Origin: Rubrivivax sp.
GTDB taxonomy: Bacteria > Pseudomonadota > Gammaproteobacteria > Burkholderiales > Burkholderiaceae_C
NCBI GenBank assembly: GCA_030681795.1
Contig: JAUXRG010000067.1
Location: forward strand, 1 to 64,000
DNA: 64,000 nucleotides
Reading direction: 5' to 3'
Below are positions 9,716-20,496 of the stretch, one piece after another. Position 1 is the first letter of the stretch. Each line of letters starts with the position of its first letter. Both the position numbers and the translations under genes were made by a program. The notes under the pieces were generated by a model that did no database searches, was not told the origin of the DNA, and saw only the letters and a program-made list of their open reading frames with translations.

Positions 9716-10750
9716 TCAGAACAGCTCCACGTCACTGTCGCGCGATTCGTCGGCCAGTTCGCCGGCCGCGACCAGCGTGGCGTGGTGGCGGACCTGGTTG
9801 CGGCCATGCTGCTTGGCGTAGTAGATCGCCTTGTCCGCTCGGTCGAAGGCGCCCGAAGGCGAATCGCCCGCACGCAGCTCGGTGAAGCCCGCGCTGACGG
9901 TGATTCTCCCGACCTGCGGGAATACATAGCGCTCCACGTTGCCGCGCAGGCGCTCGAAGGCGGCGGCGGCATCGATTTCGCTGCCGCATCGCATCAACGC
10001 CACGAATTCCTCACCGCCGAAACGGTAGAGGTGGTCATGGATTCGAAACGTGGTGCGCATCAGCCTGGAGAGCAGCAGCAGCACCTCGTCGCCCATCAGA
10101 TGCCCGAAGTTGTCGTTGACCCGCTTGAAGTGGTCGATATCGATCACGCCCAGCCACCAGGTCGTGGCCTGGACGGCCCGGCGTGCCTCGACGTTGCCGG
10201 GTGACGCGCCGGCCGCGACCGGCTGGTGGGCGATGCGCAGGAAGCTCTCGTCGAAGGTCTTGCGGTTGAGCAGCCCGGTGAGCGTGTCGCGCTCGCTGTA
10301 GTCGAGCAGACCCTGGAAGTTGCGGTAAATGCGCAGGATGTTGGACACCATGCGAACGTCTTCGGTGGACAGCGGCTGCGCGCTGTCGAATTCGAGCACG
10401 CCCACGACCTCGTGTTCGGTGGTCAGGGGGAAGTAGGTCTTGGCCGGCGGGCCCGGCACGCAGAAGGCCTCCTGGCGACTCAGGCAGGTGAAACGGTCGG
10501 GGATGGACTCCACCGCCGGCAGATTCTCGAGGTCGGACCACAGCGGGTCCGCCGTGGCCGTGACATCGCCCGGGCCCAGGCGTGCGCGAGTGATCCAGTG
10601 CTGCGCTTGCGGCATCTCTCCGACACAGCGGTAGATGGCCACCGCCTGCGGTTGCAGCAGGTCTTTCAAGGACTCGACCAAGCTCACGTCGAGCAGATCG
10701 CGATCGCGATAGCCCGTGAGCTCGGCCAGGTGTTCGACGACTCGGGTCAT
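9716..10750 (-). CDS. Diguanylate cyclase (GGDEF) with N-terminal GAF-like region
   Basis: DTLTGLLNRKTF...FGHLMGDEVLL...RIHDHLYRFGGEEF: GGEEF active site plus RxxD I-site. Confidence 0.93.
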   Translation of the reverse strand: MTRVVEHLAELTGYRDRDLLDVSLVESLKDLLQPQAVAIYRCVGEMPQAQHWITRARLGPGDVTATADPLWSDLENLPAVESIPDRFTCLSRQEAFCVPGPPAKTYFPLTTEHEVVGVLEFDSAQPLSTEDVRMVSNILRIYRNFQGLLDYSERDTLTGLLNRKTFDESFLRIAHQPVAAGASPGNVEARRAVQATTWWLGVIDIDHFKRVNDNFGHLMGDEVLLLLSRLMRTTFRIHDHLYRFGGEEFVALMRCGSEIDAAAAFERLRGNVERYVFPQVGRITVSAGFTELRAGDSPSGAFDRADKAIYYAKQHGRNQVRHHATLVAAGELADESRDSDVELF

Positions 10751-10822
10751 GGTTCCTGGACCGGCGCAACGCTTGTGCTGCTCCCTGGGTCGACGCGGAT
10801 TGTCGCCCAGACGGGGCGTGCC

Positions 10823-13800
10823 TCAGGAAGGAATGTCCGCCCCGGCGTAACGCGCCACCAGGGTGAGCAGCTCTTCTTCGGAGTACGGTTTGCCCAGGTA
10901 ATGGTCCACACCCAGCTCGATCGCGTAGTCGCGGTGCTTCTGTGCGATGCGCGAGGTGATCATGACCACCGGCAAGCCCGCCAGCCGCGAATCGGCGCGC
11001 ACGTTGCGCAGCAGGTCGAAGCCGTCCATGCGCGGCATCTCGATGTCCGACAGCAGCACCACGGGCCGCTCCTCGGCCAGGCGCTCCAGGGCCTCCAGGC
11101 CGTCCTTGGCCGTGACGACCCGGTAGCCTTCGCGCACCAGCAGGCGCTGCGTGACCCGGCGCACGGTGAGCGAATCGTCCACCACCAGCACCATCGGCAC
11201 CCGTGTGGGCGCCGGCGGTGGGAGCAGGGGCTGCGCCGCAACCTGGGCCAGGGGCACCGGTCCGCGCGCGCTCTCGCCGTACAGGCTGGCCAGTGCGACG
11301 GGGTTGTAGATCAGGGCCACCGTGCCCGAAGGCAGCAGCGTCACCCCGGCCAGGCCGGGCAGGTGCGACAGCTGTGGCCCGACATTTTTGACCACCACCT
11401 CCTGGTTGCCCACCACTTCGTCGACATGCACCGCCACGCGCTGCGATGCGCTGCGCACGATGACGATGAACTGCGTATTGCCGATCACATCGCCGCGGGT
11501 GCCTGGCTGCAGCAGCGCGGCCAGCCAATGGAAGGGCACGGCCTCGCCGCCGTACTCGAGTTTGCCTTCGCCATAGGCGCGCGTCACCTCGGCGCTGGGC
11601 ACGCGGCGCACGATCTCGATCAGCGGCGAGGGCACGGCCACCTGCAGGTCACCGCATCGCATCATCACCACCTGCGTGACCGCCGTGGTCAAGGGCAGCA
11701 GCAGACGGAACTGCGTGCCCTGGCCGGGCTGGCTGCCGGTCTCGATGCGGCCGCCCATGGCGGCGACCTCGGCCCGGACCACGTCCAGGCCGACGCCCCG
11801 GCCGGCGAGTTCGGTCACCGCGTCGGTGGTGCTGAAGCCCGGCGCGAAGACCAGCTGCGCCAGCTCGGCCTCGCCGATGGGCACATCGGCCTGCAGCAGG
11901 CCGCGCTCCAATCCGCGTTCGCGGATGCGTGGCAGATCCAGGCCGGCGCCGTTGTCGGCGATCTCCACGGCCACTTCGTTGCCCGCCTGCGCCACGGTGA
12001 CCGTGACCAGGCCGGTGGCGTCCTTGCCCGCGCTTTCGCGCTGCGACGGCGTCTCCACGCCATGCACCACGGCGTTGCGCAGAAGGTGTTCGAAGGGGCC
12101 GCCCATGCGCTCGAGCACGCCGCGGTCGATCTCGATGGCGCCCCCCACGATCTCCAGGCGGACCAGCTTGCCGGTCTCCTTGGCCGCCTGGCGGACCGTG
12201 CGGTGCAGACGATCGGCCAGGCTCTCGAACTCGACCATGCGCGTGCGCAGCAGGTCGTCCTGCAGCTCGCGCGTCAACCGGGCCTGCGCCGCCAGTTCGT
12301 CTTCGGCGGACTGCAAGGTGCGCTGCAGGCTGCGCTGCAGCGTGGCCACGTCGTTCACCGACTCGGCCATGAAACGCGTGAGCTCCTGGAAGCGCGTGAA
12401 GCGGTCCATCTCCAGCGGGTCGAAGGCCTCGGCGGCGGCTTTGGCGGCCTCCATGCGCGTGCTGATCTGGGTTTCGGCCTGCAACTCGATGTCGCGCAAC
12501 TGCCGGCGCAGCCGCTCCAGGCTGTCGGTGAGGTCGCCGAGCGACCCCTGCATCTGCTTCACGTCGCTGTCGATGCGGGCGCGGGTGATGCTCACTTCGC
12601 CGGCCTGATTGACCATGCGGTCGAGCAGGCCGGAGCGCACGCGCACGACCGCCCCAGCCGCCGCCGGGCGCTCGACCTCCACGGCCTCGGTGCTCTCGTC
12701 GGCGGTGAAACGCCGCCAATCGATGGCCAGCGGCGGGGTCGGCATGGGCGCGACGGGCGCGGGCTCGGCGGCCACCTCGGTGCCACCCTCGGCCGGCAGC
12801 GCCGCCGCCTCCTCGGGCGCGGCCTCGGCAGAAGGCGCCGCGGCTTGGACAGCGGGCTCCGGCACGGGCTCGGGAGCGGGCTCCGGCACGGGCTCCGGCA
12901 CGGGAACGGGAACGGGAACGGGCTCGACCCACGGCGCCCGCACCCTGCGCTTGCGCAGGGCCTCGAATACCGCGCTCATGGCGTCGGCATGGGCCAGCAG
13001 CGGCTCGACATCGCCCAAGCGCGCCTGGCCACTGGCGGCCAGGCGTTCGATGGTGGTCTCCAGACGGTGGGCCAATTCACCCAGGCGCATCGCGCCGGCC
13101 AGGCGCGCCCCGCCCTTGAGCGTGTGCAGCGTGCGCATGCAGGCCATGGCGGGGTCGTGCGCCGCCGGGTGGTCCAGCCAGTCGCGCAACCGGCTCTGCA
13201 ACTGCGGCAGCAGCTCGTCGGCCTCTTCCTCGAAGATCGGGAAGAGCTCGCCGTCGATGGCATCCTGTGCCTCGATCTCGCCGGCTTCGGCCAGGGCCAG
13301 GGCCGCGTCCTCGAGGCTGGGCACAGGCGAGCCTGCCGTCGCGGGCTGGAGGGGCGCCAGCTCGGAATCGGGCTCCGCCGCGGGCTCCGCCGCAGGCAGC
13401 AGCTCCTGGGGCAGGCGCTCGTGCGCCGCCAGCCGCTCCATCAACTCGGGCACCACGGGGCGCAGGAATCCGGCGGCGAACTGGTGCAACAGGCGGCGAA
13501 TCTCGTCGGCGGCGTCGTTGAACAAGGCCGGCTCGCCGGCGCGGCTGTGACCGGTGGTATGCGAGCGCATCAGCGCGTGCTCGAGCGCGCGGGCCAGCGC
13601 GGAGAGGTCGCCGTAACCCACGGTGGCCGAGCTTCCTGCCAGCGAGTGGGCCAAGGCCACGCTGGCCTCGGGCACCGGGTGGCGTTCGTGCTCCAGCGCC
13701 CATTCGGCGAGTTCGGTGCTGAGCCGCCGCGACAACTCGTCGGCCTCGTTGAGGTAGATATTGAACAGCGGGATGCCGATGCGCAGCGGGCCGATGACCT

Positions 13801-16800
13801 TGACCTGTTCTTCCTCTTGCGCCTCGGGTTCGGGCGCGGGTACAGGTTCTTCCACCGCCGCGGGTGGCACCGCCGGGGGAGTGATCTGCCCCACCACGTG
13901 GGCCACCGCCGCGGCCAGGGCAGCAACTTCGGCCGACACATCGACGGCAGCCGGCGGGGCCGGCATCGGTTCGATCTCGCCCAGGTCGGGCAGGAAGTCG
14001 GGCGCTGGGCCGTCCAGCGGCGCGGCGGCTGCGGCCGGCCACAGCACATCGATTTCAGGGGCCAGGGCGCGATCCAGCTCGTCGAGGTCGATCTCCAGGG
14101 CCTCGCCCTCGGGCAGCGGCACGGCCTCGGGTTCGGTCAGTGGCGCTTCCAGCGGCAGCTCGAAGAGGCTGGGCAGCTCGGCCATCGGCGCCGCCGCGGG
14201 CGGCGGCAGGGGCTCGCCAAAGCTGCTCAGGTCGAGGTCGAATTCGACTTCCTCGTCCTGCGGCGCGCCGGAGGGCGCGGGGGCCAGTTCCGCCAGTTCC
14301 GCCAGTTCCGGCAGGCCGAACTCGAGCTCGGCCGCGCTGGGCAGATCGGGCACCCGGTCGGTCAGCGGCGGCAGCACCAGGGTCGTCGACGGGGTCGTGG
14401 CTTCGGCGGTGAGTGGCGCCTCGGCCGACGGTTCGAAGTCGAAGTCGAAATCGAGCACACCCTCGGGCTCCTGAGCGGGCAACGCGCTCGGCGCGGGCGC
14501 TGCGGGCAGGGGCGCGGGCAGGGGCGGGGAGAGCGGCAGGCGCACGCCGTCCAGGCGCAACGCGTCGGCGGCGCGGGCCACGTCCGCCGAGTGGTGGCCG
14601 CGGGCCTGGCCTTCGGCGATGGCCTCGGTCCAGTCGGCCATATAGGCCAGGGCTTCGGTCGTGAACTGACGCAAGAGGCCGTCCATGCCGGCGGCCTGTG
14701 CCAGACGCGAGTTGTACAGCTGCTCGCAGGCCCAGGCGGCCTCGCCGTATTCCCGCAGCCCGACCATGCGCGAGCTGCCCTTGAGCGTGTGGAAACCTCG
14801 GCGCACCACCGTCATGTCGGTGCTGTCGTCGGGCTCCTCGAGGAGCCGCTCGAGCGCGGCCCGGGTATCGCGGGTGACTTCGCGCGCTTCCTCGATGAAG
14901 ATCTCGCGCATCTCGGCGTCGTCTTCGAGGCCGGTGCCGCCAGGGGCGGCGGGCCGCTCGGGCGGGATCGGCGCGGAAGGCGGCACCTCGGGCGCGCTCG
15001 GCGGCGAGAGCACCGCCACCGCCTGAGCCAGCTCGCTGCGCGCGGCGTGGCGAGCGGCCTCGTCGGCGGCGCCGCGCAAGGTGGACTGGGCGCTCCTGAG
15101 CAGCCGCGCGAGCTCGGGTTGGTCTGCGGCCAGCGCCTGCTGCGCCAGCGGTTCGAGACGGCGGGCAATCTCCGCGTCGGAGGTCTGAGGCCTTGCGGCG
15201 TCGGCGGCCACGGCCTGCAATTGCTCCAGCAGCGATACCGCCTCGGGTGCCGCCTCCAGGGTCTGCGTATCGTCGAAGGCGGCGAAGGCCGAGACGCGTT
15301 CGCTTTGACCCATCACGGCGCTCAGGCTGCCCGTCTCGGGGTCGTAGCGGAACAGCGACTTGGCGAGCTGCGGCTGCACGCTGAGCATGTCGATGAGGAA
15401 GCTCAGCGCACCCAGGTTGTCGGCCAGGCGGTCGAAGGTGCCGGCCTGCACGGCCTGCTGCGGGTCGACTTCGGTCTGCGCCAGTGCATCGACTTCATCG
15501 CGCATGTGCAGCGCCGCCGCCGAGGCCTGGTCCATGCCCAGCACCGAGAGCACACCGCGCATGGACGAAAGCTGCGCCGGCACCGGGATCAGCAGCTGAC
15601 GTTGCGAGGGGTCGCGGAAATACTGGTCGATCTGCTTTTCGATCTCCGACAGCGAGGCACGCAGCTCCTGCACGACGCTGCCCATGGTCTGGCGGTCGGA
15701 GACGCGGCGGTACAGCTCCTCCATCCAGGCGTCCAGCGGCTGCGGCTCGGCGCCGGTGCGCACCTCGTCGATGCGCCTGGCCAGCCGCTGCACGCGCTCG
15801 GCCAGCGCCGGGTGGTCGAGGTCGCCATCCTCGAGGCAGGCATCGAGGTACAGGATGCCGGTGGCGACCTCCATCGCCAGCGCCGCCGGGGGCGGCGCGC
15901 CGGACGCCACGGTCTGCATCGCCGCGGCCTGCAGCGATTGCGCCAGGACCTCGCCGGTGGGGAACAGGCGCTGCAGGGATTCACCCACCAGCGAGAACTG
16001 TTCGGCCAGGCCCGTCATGCGGTGAAGTTCGTCGCCGGCCACCGCCGACCAGGAGTCCTTGGCCGCCGCCACGCGCTTGCGCGCCAGAGCCATCACGGAG
16101 GGGTCGAAGCGCCCCAGGCGCGGTGTCTCGTAGTCGCCCGTGGGCTGCTCGGCCAGGCTCCAGGCCTGGCGCACCGCGGCCAGCCGTGGCGACACCTTGG
16201 CGCCATCGGGTGCCTGGGCGTGGCTGCAGAAGAAGAGCAGGTCCTGCGCGAGGCGGTCGGAGATCTCGTCCTGGCCGCGCACACGCATGCGCAGCTGCGC
16301 CAGCAAGCGAGAAGCAATGCGCTTGGAGTAGAGGTCGGCGCTCAGCAGGCCCTGGGCCTGGGCCTCGAAGACGGCCGCGGCCAGTTGCCAGAAGGTGCCC
16401 AGGTGGGCGCCCCCGGCCTCGCCGCGCGCCCCTGCGGCCAGATCCGCGCAAAGGTCGCTCATGCGCGCCACGGGGCCACGGCCGGGGTCGCGCATCAGGG
16501 CGAGCACCAGCGTTTCCATGTCGCCGCGGGCCTGGTCGTCGGCACGGCGGGGCGTGGCCGAAGCGTCCTGCGGCAACTCGCGCCAGCTCCAGTCGATCTT
16601 CCACAGGTCGGCCGGGTGAATGCGGTCGGCCGCCGCCAGCTGCAGTGCGGCGCGGTACTGCGGGAACAGCATCACCGGCGAAACCGGTTTGCCCGCCAGC
16701 TGGCGGCCGAGGAAGTCGAGCAGCGCAAAGGAGACGCGCTCCACGGTCGCCACCGCCGCGGCGTCGATGATGGCGGGCCGCGCGGCCATGCGCTGCACGG

Positions 16801-17056
16801 CGGCCTCGCTGGCGCGCAGCACATCGGCCACGGCCGGCATGCCCACCAGTTCGAGCGCACCCACCCCCTGGTGCAGCTGCGTGCGCGCGGTGCGCAGCAC
16901 GGCCGGGTCCACCGCGTCGACGTCCGAGCCGCGGGCCGCGTCGGCTTCCTTCAGGTAGCGGCGCAGGGCCTTGTGTGCGGTCTCCAGCGAGCGGCGCAGC
17001 TCGCCGTGGACCCACGCCAGCGGGCTGAGATCGTTGGGAGGAGCCATCTCGTTCAT
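10823..17056 (-). CDS. chpA: ChpA/PilL-type hybrid CheA histidine kinase with multiple Hpt domains and C-terminal receiver
   Basis: Three His-containing Hpt-like motifs (GFHTLKGSSRM, LAHSLAGSSATVG, TLHTLKGGARL), CheA HATPase (HLLRNAVVHGVE, GRGVGLDVVRAEV), CheW-like domain, REC (VLVVDDSLTVRRVTQRLL). Confidence 0.93.
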   Translation of the reverse strand: MNEMAPPNDLSPLAWVHGELRRSLETAHKALRRYLKEADAARGSDVDAVDPAVLRTARTQLHQGVGALELVGMPAVADVLRASEAAVQRMAARPAIIDAAAVATVERVSFALLDFLGRQLAGKPVSPVMLFPQYRAALQLAAADRIHPADLWKIDWSWRELPQDASATPRRADDQARGDMETLVLALMRDPGRGPVARMSDLCADLAAGARGEAGGAHLGTFWQLAAAVFEAQAQGLLSADLYSKRIASRLLAQLRMRVRGQDEISDRLAQDLLFFCSHAQAPDGAKVSPRLAAVRQAWSLAEQPTGDYETPRLGRFDPSVMALARKRVAAAKDSWSAVAGDELHRMTGLAEQFSLVGESLQRLFPTGEVLAQSLQAAAMQTVASGAPPPAALAMEVATGILYLDACLEDGDLDHPALAERVQRLARRIDEVRTGAEPQPLDAWMEELYRRVSDRQTMGSVVQELRASLSEIEKQIDQYFRDPSQRQLLIPVPAQLSSMRGVLSVLGMDQASAAALHMRDEVDALAQTEVDPQQAVQAGTFDRLADNLGALSFLIDMLSVQPQLAKSLFRYDPETGSLSAVMGQSERVSAFAAFDDTQTLEAAPEAVSLLEQLQAVAADAARPQTSDAEIARRLEPLAQQALAADQPELARLLRSAQSTLRGAADEAARHAARSELAQAVAVLSPPSAPEVPPSAPIPPERPAAPGGTGLEDDAEMREIFIEEAREVTRDTRAALERLLEEPDDSTDMTVVRRGFHTLKGSSRMVGLREYGEAAWACEQLYNSRLAQAAGMDGLLRQFTTEALAYMADWTEAIAEGQARGHHSADVARAADALRLDGVRLPLSPPLPAPLPAAPAPSALPAQEPEGVLDFDFDFEPSAEAPLTAEATTPSTTLVLPPLTDRVPDLPSAAELEFGLPELAELAELAPAPSGAPQDEEVEFDLDLSSFGEPLPPPAAAPMAELPSLFELPLEAPLTEPEAVPLPEGEALEIDLDELDRALAPEIDVLWPAAAAAPLDGPAPDFLPDLGEIEPMPAPPAAVDVSAEVAALAAAVAHVVGQITPPAVPPAAVEEPVPAPEPEAQEEEQVKVIGPLRIGIPLFNIYLNEADELSRRLSTELAEWALEHERHPVPEASVALAHSLAGSSATVGYGDLSALARALEHALMRSHTTGHSRAGEPALFNDAADEIRRLLHQFAAGFLRPVVPELMERLAAHERLPQELLPAAEPAAEPDSELAPLQPATAGSPVPSLEDAALALAEAGEIEAQDAIDGELFPIFEEEADELLPQLQSRLRDWLDHPAAHDPAMACMRTLHTLKGGARLAGAMRLGELAHRLETTIERLAASGQARLGDVEPLLAHADAMSAVFEALRKRRVRAPWVEPVPVPVPVPEPVPEPAPEPVPEPAVQAAAPSAEAAPEEAAALPAEGGTEVAAEPAPVAPMPTPPLAIDWRRFTADESTEAVEVERPAAAGAVVRVRSGLLDRMVNQAGEVSITRARIDSDVKQMQGSLGDLTDSLERLRRQLRDIELQAETQISTRMEAAKAAAEAFDPLEMDRFTRFQELTRFMAESVNDVATLQRSLQRTLQSAEDELAAQARLTRELQDDLLRTRMVEFESLADRLHRTVRQAAKETGKLVRLEIVGGAIEIDRGVLERMGGPFEHLLRNAVVHGVETPSQRESAGKDATGLVTVTVAQAGNEVAVEIADNGAGLDLPRIRERGLERGLLQADVPIGEAELAQLVFAPGFSTTDAVTELAGRGVGLDVVRAEVAAMGGRIETGSQPGQGTQFRLLLPLTTAVTQVVMMRCGDLQVAVPSPLIEIVRRVPSAEVTRAYGEGKLEYGGEAVPFHWLAALLQPGTRGDVIGNTQFIVIVRSASQRVAVHVDEVVGNQEVVVKNVGPQLSHLPGLAGVTLLPSGTVALIYNPVALASLYGESARGPVPLAQVAAQPLLPPPAPTRVPMVLVVDDSLTVRRVTQRLLVREGYRVVTAKDGLEALERLAEERPVVLLSDIEMPRMDGFDLLRNVRADSRLAGLPVVMITSRIAQKHRDYAIELGVDHYLGKPYSEEELLTLVARYAGADIPS

Positions 17057-17080
17057 GTCACAGACTCCCGCCAGTCACCG

Positions 17081-17164
17081 ACCAAGGCCTTGCGCGGGGC
17101 CGGCTTTGCCGGACCGCAGCAAGAGCCCCCTCGGGGGGCAGCGACCGAAGGGAGCGTGGGGGCT
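17081..17164 (-). repeat. Palindromic element class I, copy 1 (pilJ-chpA intergenic, abuts pilJ stop)
   Basis: AGCCCCCACGCTCCCTTCGGTCGCTGCCCCCCGAGGGGGCTCTTGCTGCGGTCCGGCAAAGCCGGCCCCGCGCAAGGCCTTGGT; ~89% identical by hand alignment to 53150-53232. Confidence 0.92.
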
Positions 17165-19492
17165 TCATGCAATCTTGAACCGGGCCACCGAGGCCCTTAG
17201 TTCCTCGGCGGTGCGCGACAGTTCGCGCACCATTTGCGCGGTCGAACGCGTGCCTTCGGAGGTCTGCTCGGTCACCGCGAAGATGTGCTGGATGTTGGTC
17301 GCCACGACGTTGGCCGACTGCGCTTCGCGCAGGGCCTCGTCGGAGATGCGGCCGATGAGGTCGCTCAGCTCGCGCGTCACGCGGTCGATGTCGACCAGCG
17401 CGGTGCCCGCGGCGTCGGACAGCCGCGCGCCTTCCACCACGCCCTGCGTCGAGCGCTCCATGGCGCCCACGGCGTCCTGCGTGTCGGTCTGGATCGTGCG
17501 CACGATGGCGGCGATCTGCCGCGTGGCGTCGCCCGAGCGTTCGGCCAGGCGCTGCACTTCCTCGGCCACCACGCTGAACCCGCGGCCGGCCTCGCCGGCG
17601 CTCGCCGCCTGGATGGCGGCGTTCAGCGCCAGCACGTTGGTCTGCTCGGTGATGTCCGAGATGAGCTCGGTGATCTCGCCGATTTCCTGCGAGCTTTCGC
17701 CCAGCCGCTTGATGCGCTTGGAGGTTTCCTGGATCTGGTCGCGGATGGCGTTCATGCCGCCGATGGTGTCCTGCACCGCGGTGAGCCCGGTCTCGGCCGC
17801 GCGCAGCGACTGCCGCGCCACCTGGGCGGTTTCCTGCGCCTGCGCGCTCACGTCGTTGATGCGGCCGGCCATCAGCAGCACCGATTCGCCGGTCTCGCGG
17901 ATCTCGCGCAGCTGCTCGGTGGAGGTCGCCAGCAGCTCGGTGGAGGTCTGCTCCACCTGTTGCGTGGTGTCGGTCACGCGGCCCACCGTGCTCTGCACCT
18001 GGGCGACCAGCGAGCGCAACTCCTCGACCGTGTAGTTCACCGAGTCGGCGATGGCCCCGGTGATGTCTTCGGTCACCGTGGCCTGCTGCGTGAGGTCGCC
18101 TTCGGCCACCGTCTGCAGCTCGTTCATGAGCCGCAGGATCGCCGCCTGATTCGCGTCGTTCACGCGCTTGGCTTCCTGCTCCTGGCGCTCGGCTTCCAGG
18201 CGCTGCGCGTCGGCCACGCGCGACCGGCTCGTCTGGTCGAGCACGAACAGGCGCAGCAGGCCGGCGGCGCCCGCGGCCAGCAACAGCCCCGACAGCACGC
18301 CGGCCAGCAGGCGCAGGCCGCCGAAGCCGCTCTCGCCGGTGAGGCCCGTTTGCAGGCCGTCCAGGCCGCGGCGCAGGGGTTCGGAGTCGGTCACGATGGC
18401 GGTCTGCGCTTCGCGCGCGGCCACCAGGCCCTGCAGATTGCCCAGGATCGCGCCGGCCTCGGTGCGTGTCTGCTCGTACTGCTGCAGCAGTTGCTGCAGC
18501 TTCTCGCGCGCCTGCGGCTCCTTGGTGCCAGGCAGGCGCAGGTCGGCGTTGCCGTTCATCACGCCCAGGCCGATCTCGCGGAACGAGTTCAGGTCCTTGC
18601 CGAGCAGGAACACCGCTTCGGCGCTGACGCCTTCGGTGGTCAGGAACTCGTTGGCGCTCTTGCCGATGCGCTGCGTCAGCATCACCAGCTGGCCCACGGC
18701 CGAGAGCTCGGCGGCCGAGGCGCCGGCCTGCAGCTTGAGCGAGGAGACCGTCTCGGCCGTCTCGAGCAGGTCGGCACTCTGGCGATTGATCGCCCGCAGC
18801 GCCTGGCCCACCTGGGTCAGCGTCTTCTGCTGGCCGAGCACGGCGGCGGCATTCTTCTCGGCGCGGTCCACCAGCGGCAGCAATGCCGTGATCTGGTCCT
18901 GCAGCCCGGCCGGCGCCGCGGCGATGCCCCCTTCGCCGGTCTTCAGGCTGCGCACGTTGCGCGCCAGGATGTCTATGCTTTCCTTGACTTCGGGGAAGGA
19001 TGCCGCGTTGCCGACCAGGGCCTGCGAGACCGATTTGGCCAGCCGCTGCGACTGCGTCGTGGCCTGGCCTGCGGCGGCCACCTGCCCGGCACTGCGGCTG
19101 GCGCTGTTGACCGCCACCGCGGTGGTGAGCAACACGCCGATCAGGCCGGCGGCGAACAGGGCCATCATCGCGCGCTGTTGGCGCAGGATCGGCCAGTCGC
19201 CGATCACGGGCAGGCCGCTGTGGACGGCGTCGCTGTCGGCGGGGGCCCCGGACAGGCGGATTTCGTCATATTCCGCCGCCAGCTCCGAAGGCGCGGCCTC
19301 CGAGATGATCGACGAATCGCCATCGCTGTGGCCGGCCGGCGGGCTGAGCGTGCTCTGACCCAGGCGGATGGTGGCCTCCATCGGGTTGGCCGGCGAGGCC
19401 AGCTCGTCGAAGGGCATCGACGCCGAGGGCTCGTGGGTCGCGGCCCCGAGCTTGGCGCGGCTCGCGCCTTTGATCCTGTCAAGGAAGCTCAT
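17165..19492 (-). CDS. pilJ: PilJ-type methyl-accepting chemotaxis protein
   Basis: MCP signalling hairpin [51 protein letters not shown]; order in Pil-Chp cluster. Confidence 0.93.
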   Translation of the reverse strand: MSFLDRIKGASRAKLGAATHEPSASMPFDELASPANPMEATIRLGQSTLSPPAGHSDGDSSIISEAAPSELAAEYDEIRLSGAPADSDAVHSGLPVIGDWPILRQQRAMMALFAAGLIGVLLTTAVAVNSASRSAGQVAAAGQATTQSQRLAKSVSQALVGNAASFPEVKESIDILARNVRSLKTGEGGIAAAPAGLQDQITALLPLVDRAEKNAAAVLGQQKTLTQVGQALRAINRQSADLLETAETVSSLKLQAGASAAELSAVGQLVMLTQRIGKSANEFLTTEGVSAEAVFLLGKDLNSFREIGLGVMNGNADLRLPGTKEPQAREKLQQLLQQYEQTRTEAGAILGNLQGLVAAREAQTAIVTDSEPLRRGLDGLQTGLTGESGFGGLRLLAGVLSGLLLAAGAAGLLRLFVLDQTSRSRVADAQRLEAERQEQEAKRVNDANQAAILRLMNELQTVAEGDLTQQATVTEDITGAIADSVNYTVEELRSLVAQVQSTVGRVTDTTQQVEQTSTELLATSTEQLREIRETGESVLLMAGRINDVSAQAQETAQVARQSLRAAETGLTAVQDTIGGMNAIRDQIQETSKRIKRLGESSQEIGEITELISDITEQTNVLALNAAIQAASAGEAGRGFSVVAEEVQRLAERSGDATRQIAAIVRTIQTDTQDAVGAMERSTQGVVEGARLSDAAGTALVDIDRVTRELSDLIGRISDEALREAQSANVVATNIQHIFAVTEQTSEGTRSTAQMVRELSRTAEELRASVARFKIA

Positions 19493-19552
19493 GTCGTCCT
19501 CTTGGTGTGTGCTGTCTGTGCGGATCGTTCACGCGGCGCAGGGCCGGCGTGC

Positions 19553-20080
19553 TCATGCCGCAATCGCCAGGAACTGCTCGTTCCGGGACAGGGCTGCGAG
19601 ATCGATTTCCTGCCAAAGCCGCCCTTCGCTGTCGCGCCACTGCGCGCTGGCGAAAGCGGGCCTGGGTTCGCCGGCTGGCGGCGCGAGCGTCAGCTGATCC
19701 GCCCTGCGCAGGCCCGCCAGGCGGTCCACCAGCACCGCGCAATGCGAACCGAGCGCGCCATTGAAGGCCACCAGGCGCGACTGTTCGCGCACCGCCTCGA
19801 GCCCCAGCGGCGCGCGCAGCCCGAGAAAGGCGGCCAGATCGGCCACGCCGTGCAGGCCGCCGCGCAGGTTGGCCACGCCCATGAACCAGGGCTGTGTGTG
19901 CGACACCGGCAGCATGGCGCCGACGGAGAAGATCTCGCCCGCCGTGGTCAGGGGAATCAGGAACCCGTGGCCGGCGCATTCCACCGCCAGCCAAGAGAGC
20001 ATGCGGACCTCGGTGCGGGCCTGCTGCAGCCGCTGGGCCAGCCGGCCCTGGAGTTCGCGCAACGCTTCGCGGTTGCTCAT
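19553..20080 (-). CDS. pilI: PilI-type CheW-like adaptor
   Basis: CheW-like: FLIPLTTAGEIFSVGAMLPVSHTQPWFMGVANLRGGLHGVADLAAFLG; position between pilH and pilJ. Confidence 0.88.
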   Translation of the reverse strand: MSNREALRELQGRLAQRLQQARTEVRMLSWLAVECAGHGFLIPLTTAGEIFSVGAMLPVSHTQPWFMGVANLRGGLHGVADLAAFLGLRAPLGLEAVREQSRLVAFNGALGSHCAVLVDRLAGLRRADQLTLAPPAGEPRPAFASAQWRDSEGRLWQEIDLAALSRNEQFLAIAA

Positions 20081-20086
20081 GCGGGT

Positions 20087-20455
20087 TCAGTCGAAAGCCT
20101 TGATCTTGGCGATCAGGTCGTCGCTGTTCACCGGCTTGACGATGTAGTCGCGCGCGCCCTGGCGCATGCCCCAGACCTTGTCGGTCTCCTGGCTCTTGCT
20201 CGTGCACATGATGACCGGCACATCGGCGAAGCGCGGGTCGCGCGTGATCGACCTCGTGAGCTGGAACCCGTTTTGCCCCGGCATGACCACGTCCATCAGG
20301 ATGAGATCGGGCTTTTCCTCGGCGAGGCGGCGCATGGCCTCTTCGCCGTTCTCGGCGGTGCGCACGACATAGCCGCGCTTGCCCAGCACGTCCGAGAGGT
20401 GGTGCAGTTCGGTCTTCGAGTCGTCGACGACCAGGATCTTGCGGATCGGCATCAC
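20087..20455 (-). CDS. pilH: Twitching motility response regulator PilH-like
   Basis: REC: KILVVDDSKTELHHLSDVLGKRGY...LILMDVVMPGQNGFQLTR...MCTSKSQETDKVWGMRQGARDYIVKP. Confidence 0.9.
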   Translation of the reverse strand: MMPIRKILVVDDSKTELHHLSDVLGKRGYVVRTAENGEEAMRRLAEEKPDLILMDVVMPGQNGFQLTRSITRDPRFADVPVIMCTSKSQETDKVWGMRQGARDYIVKPVNSDDLIAKIKAFD

Positions 20456-20462
20456 TAGTTTC

Positions 20463-20496
20463 CTTGGGACGTCATGCTTGGGACGTCATGCTTGGG
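20463..20496. repeat. 14-bp tandem repeat (2.4 copies) between pilG and pilH
   Basis: cttgggacgtcatg|cttgggacgtcatg|cttggg. Confidence 0.95.

Noticed and set aside
10226-17200. 2324-aa plus-strand ORF, the longest ORF in the window
   Set aside because: Antisense to chpA, which has clear Hpt, CheA, CheW and REC motifs. The ORF is low-complexity His/Gln/Arg/Gly-rich, typical of stop-free antisense frames in high-GC DNA.
17234-20458. 1074-aa plus-strand ORF
   Set aside because: Antisense to pilJ, pilI and pilH; compositionally biased artefact.
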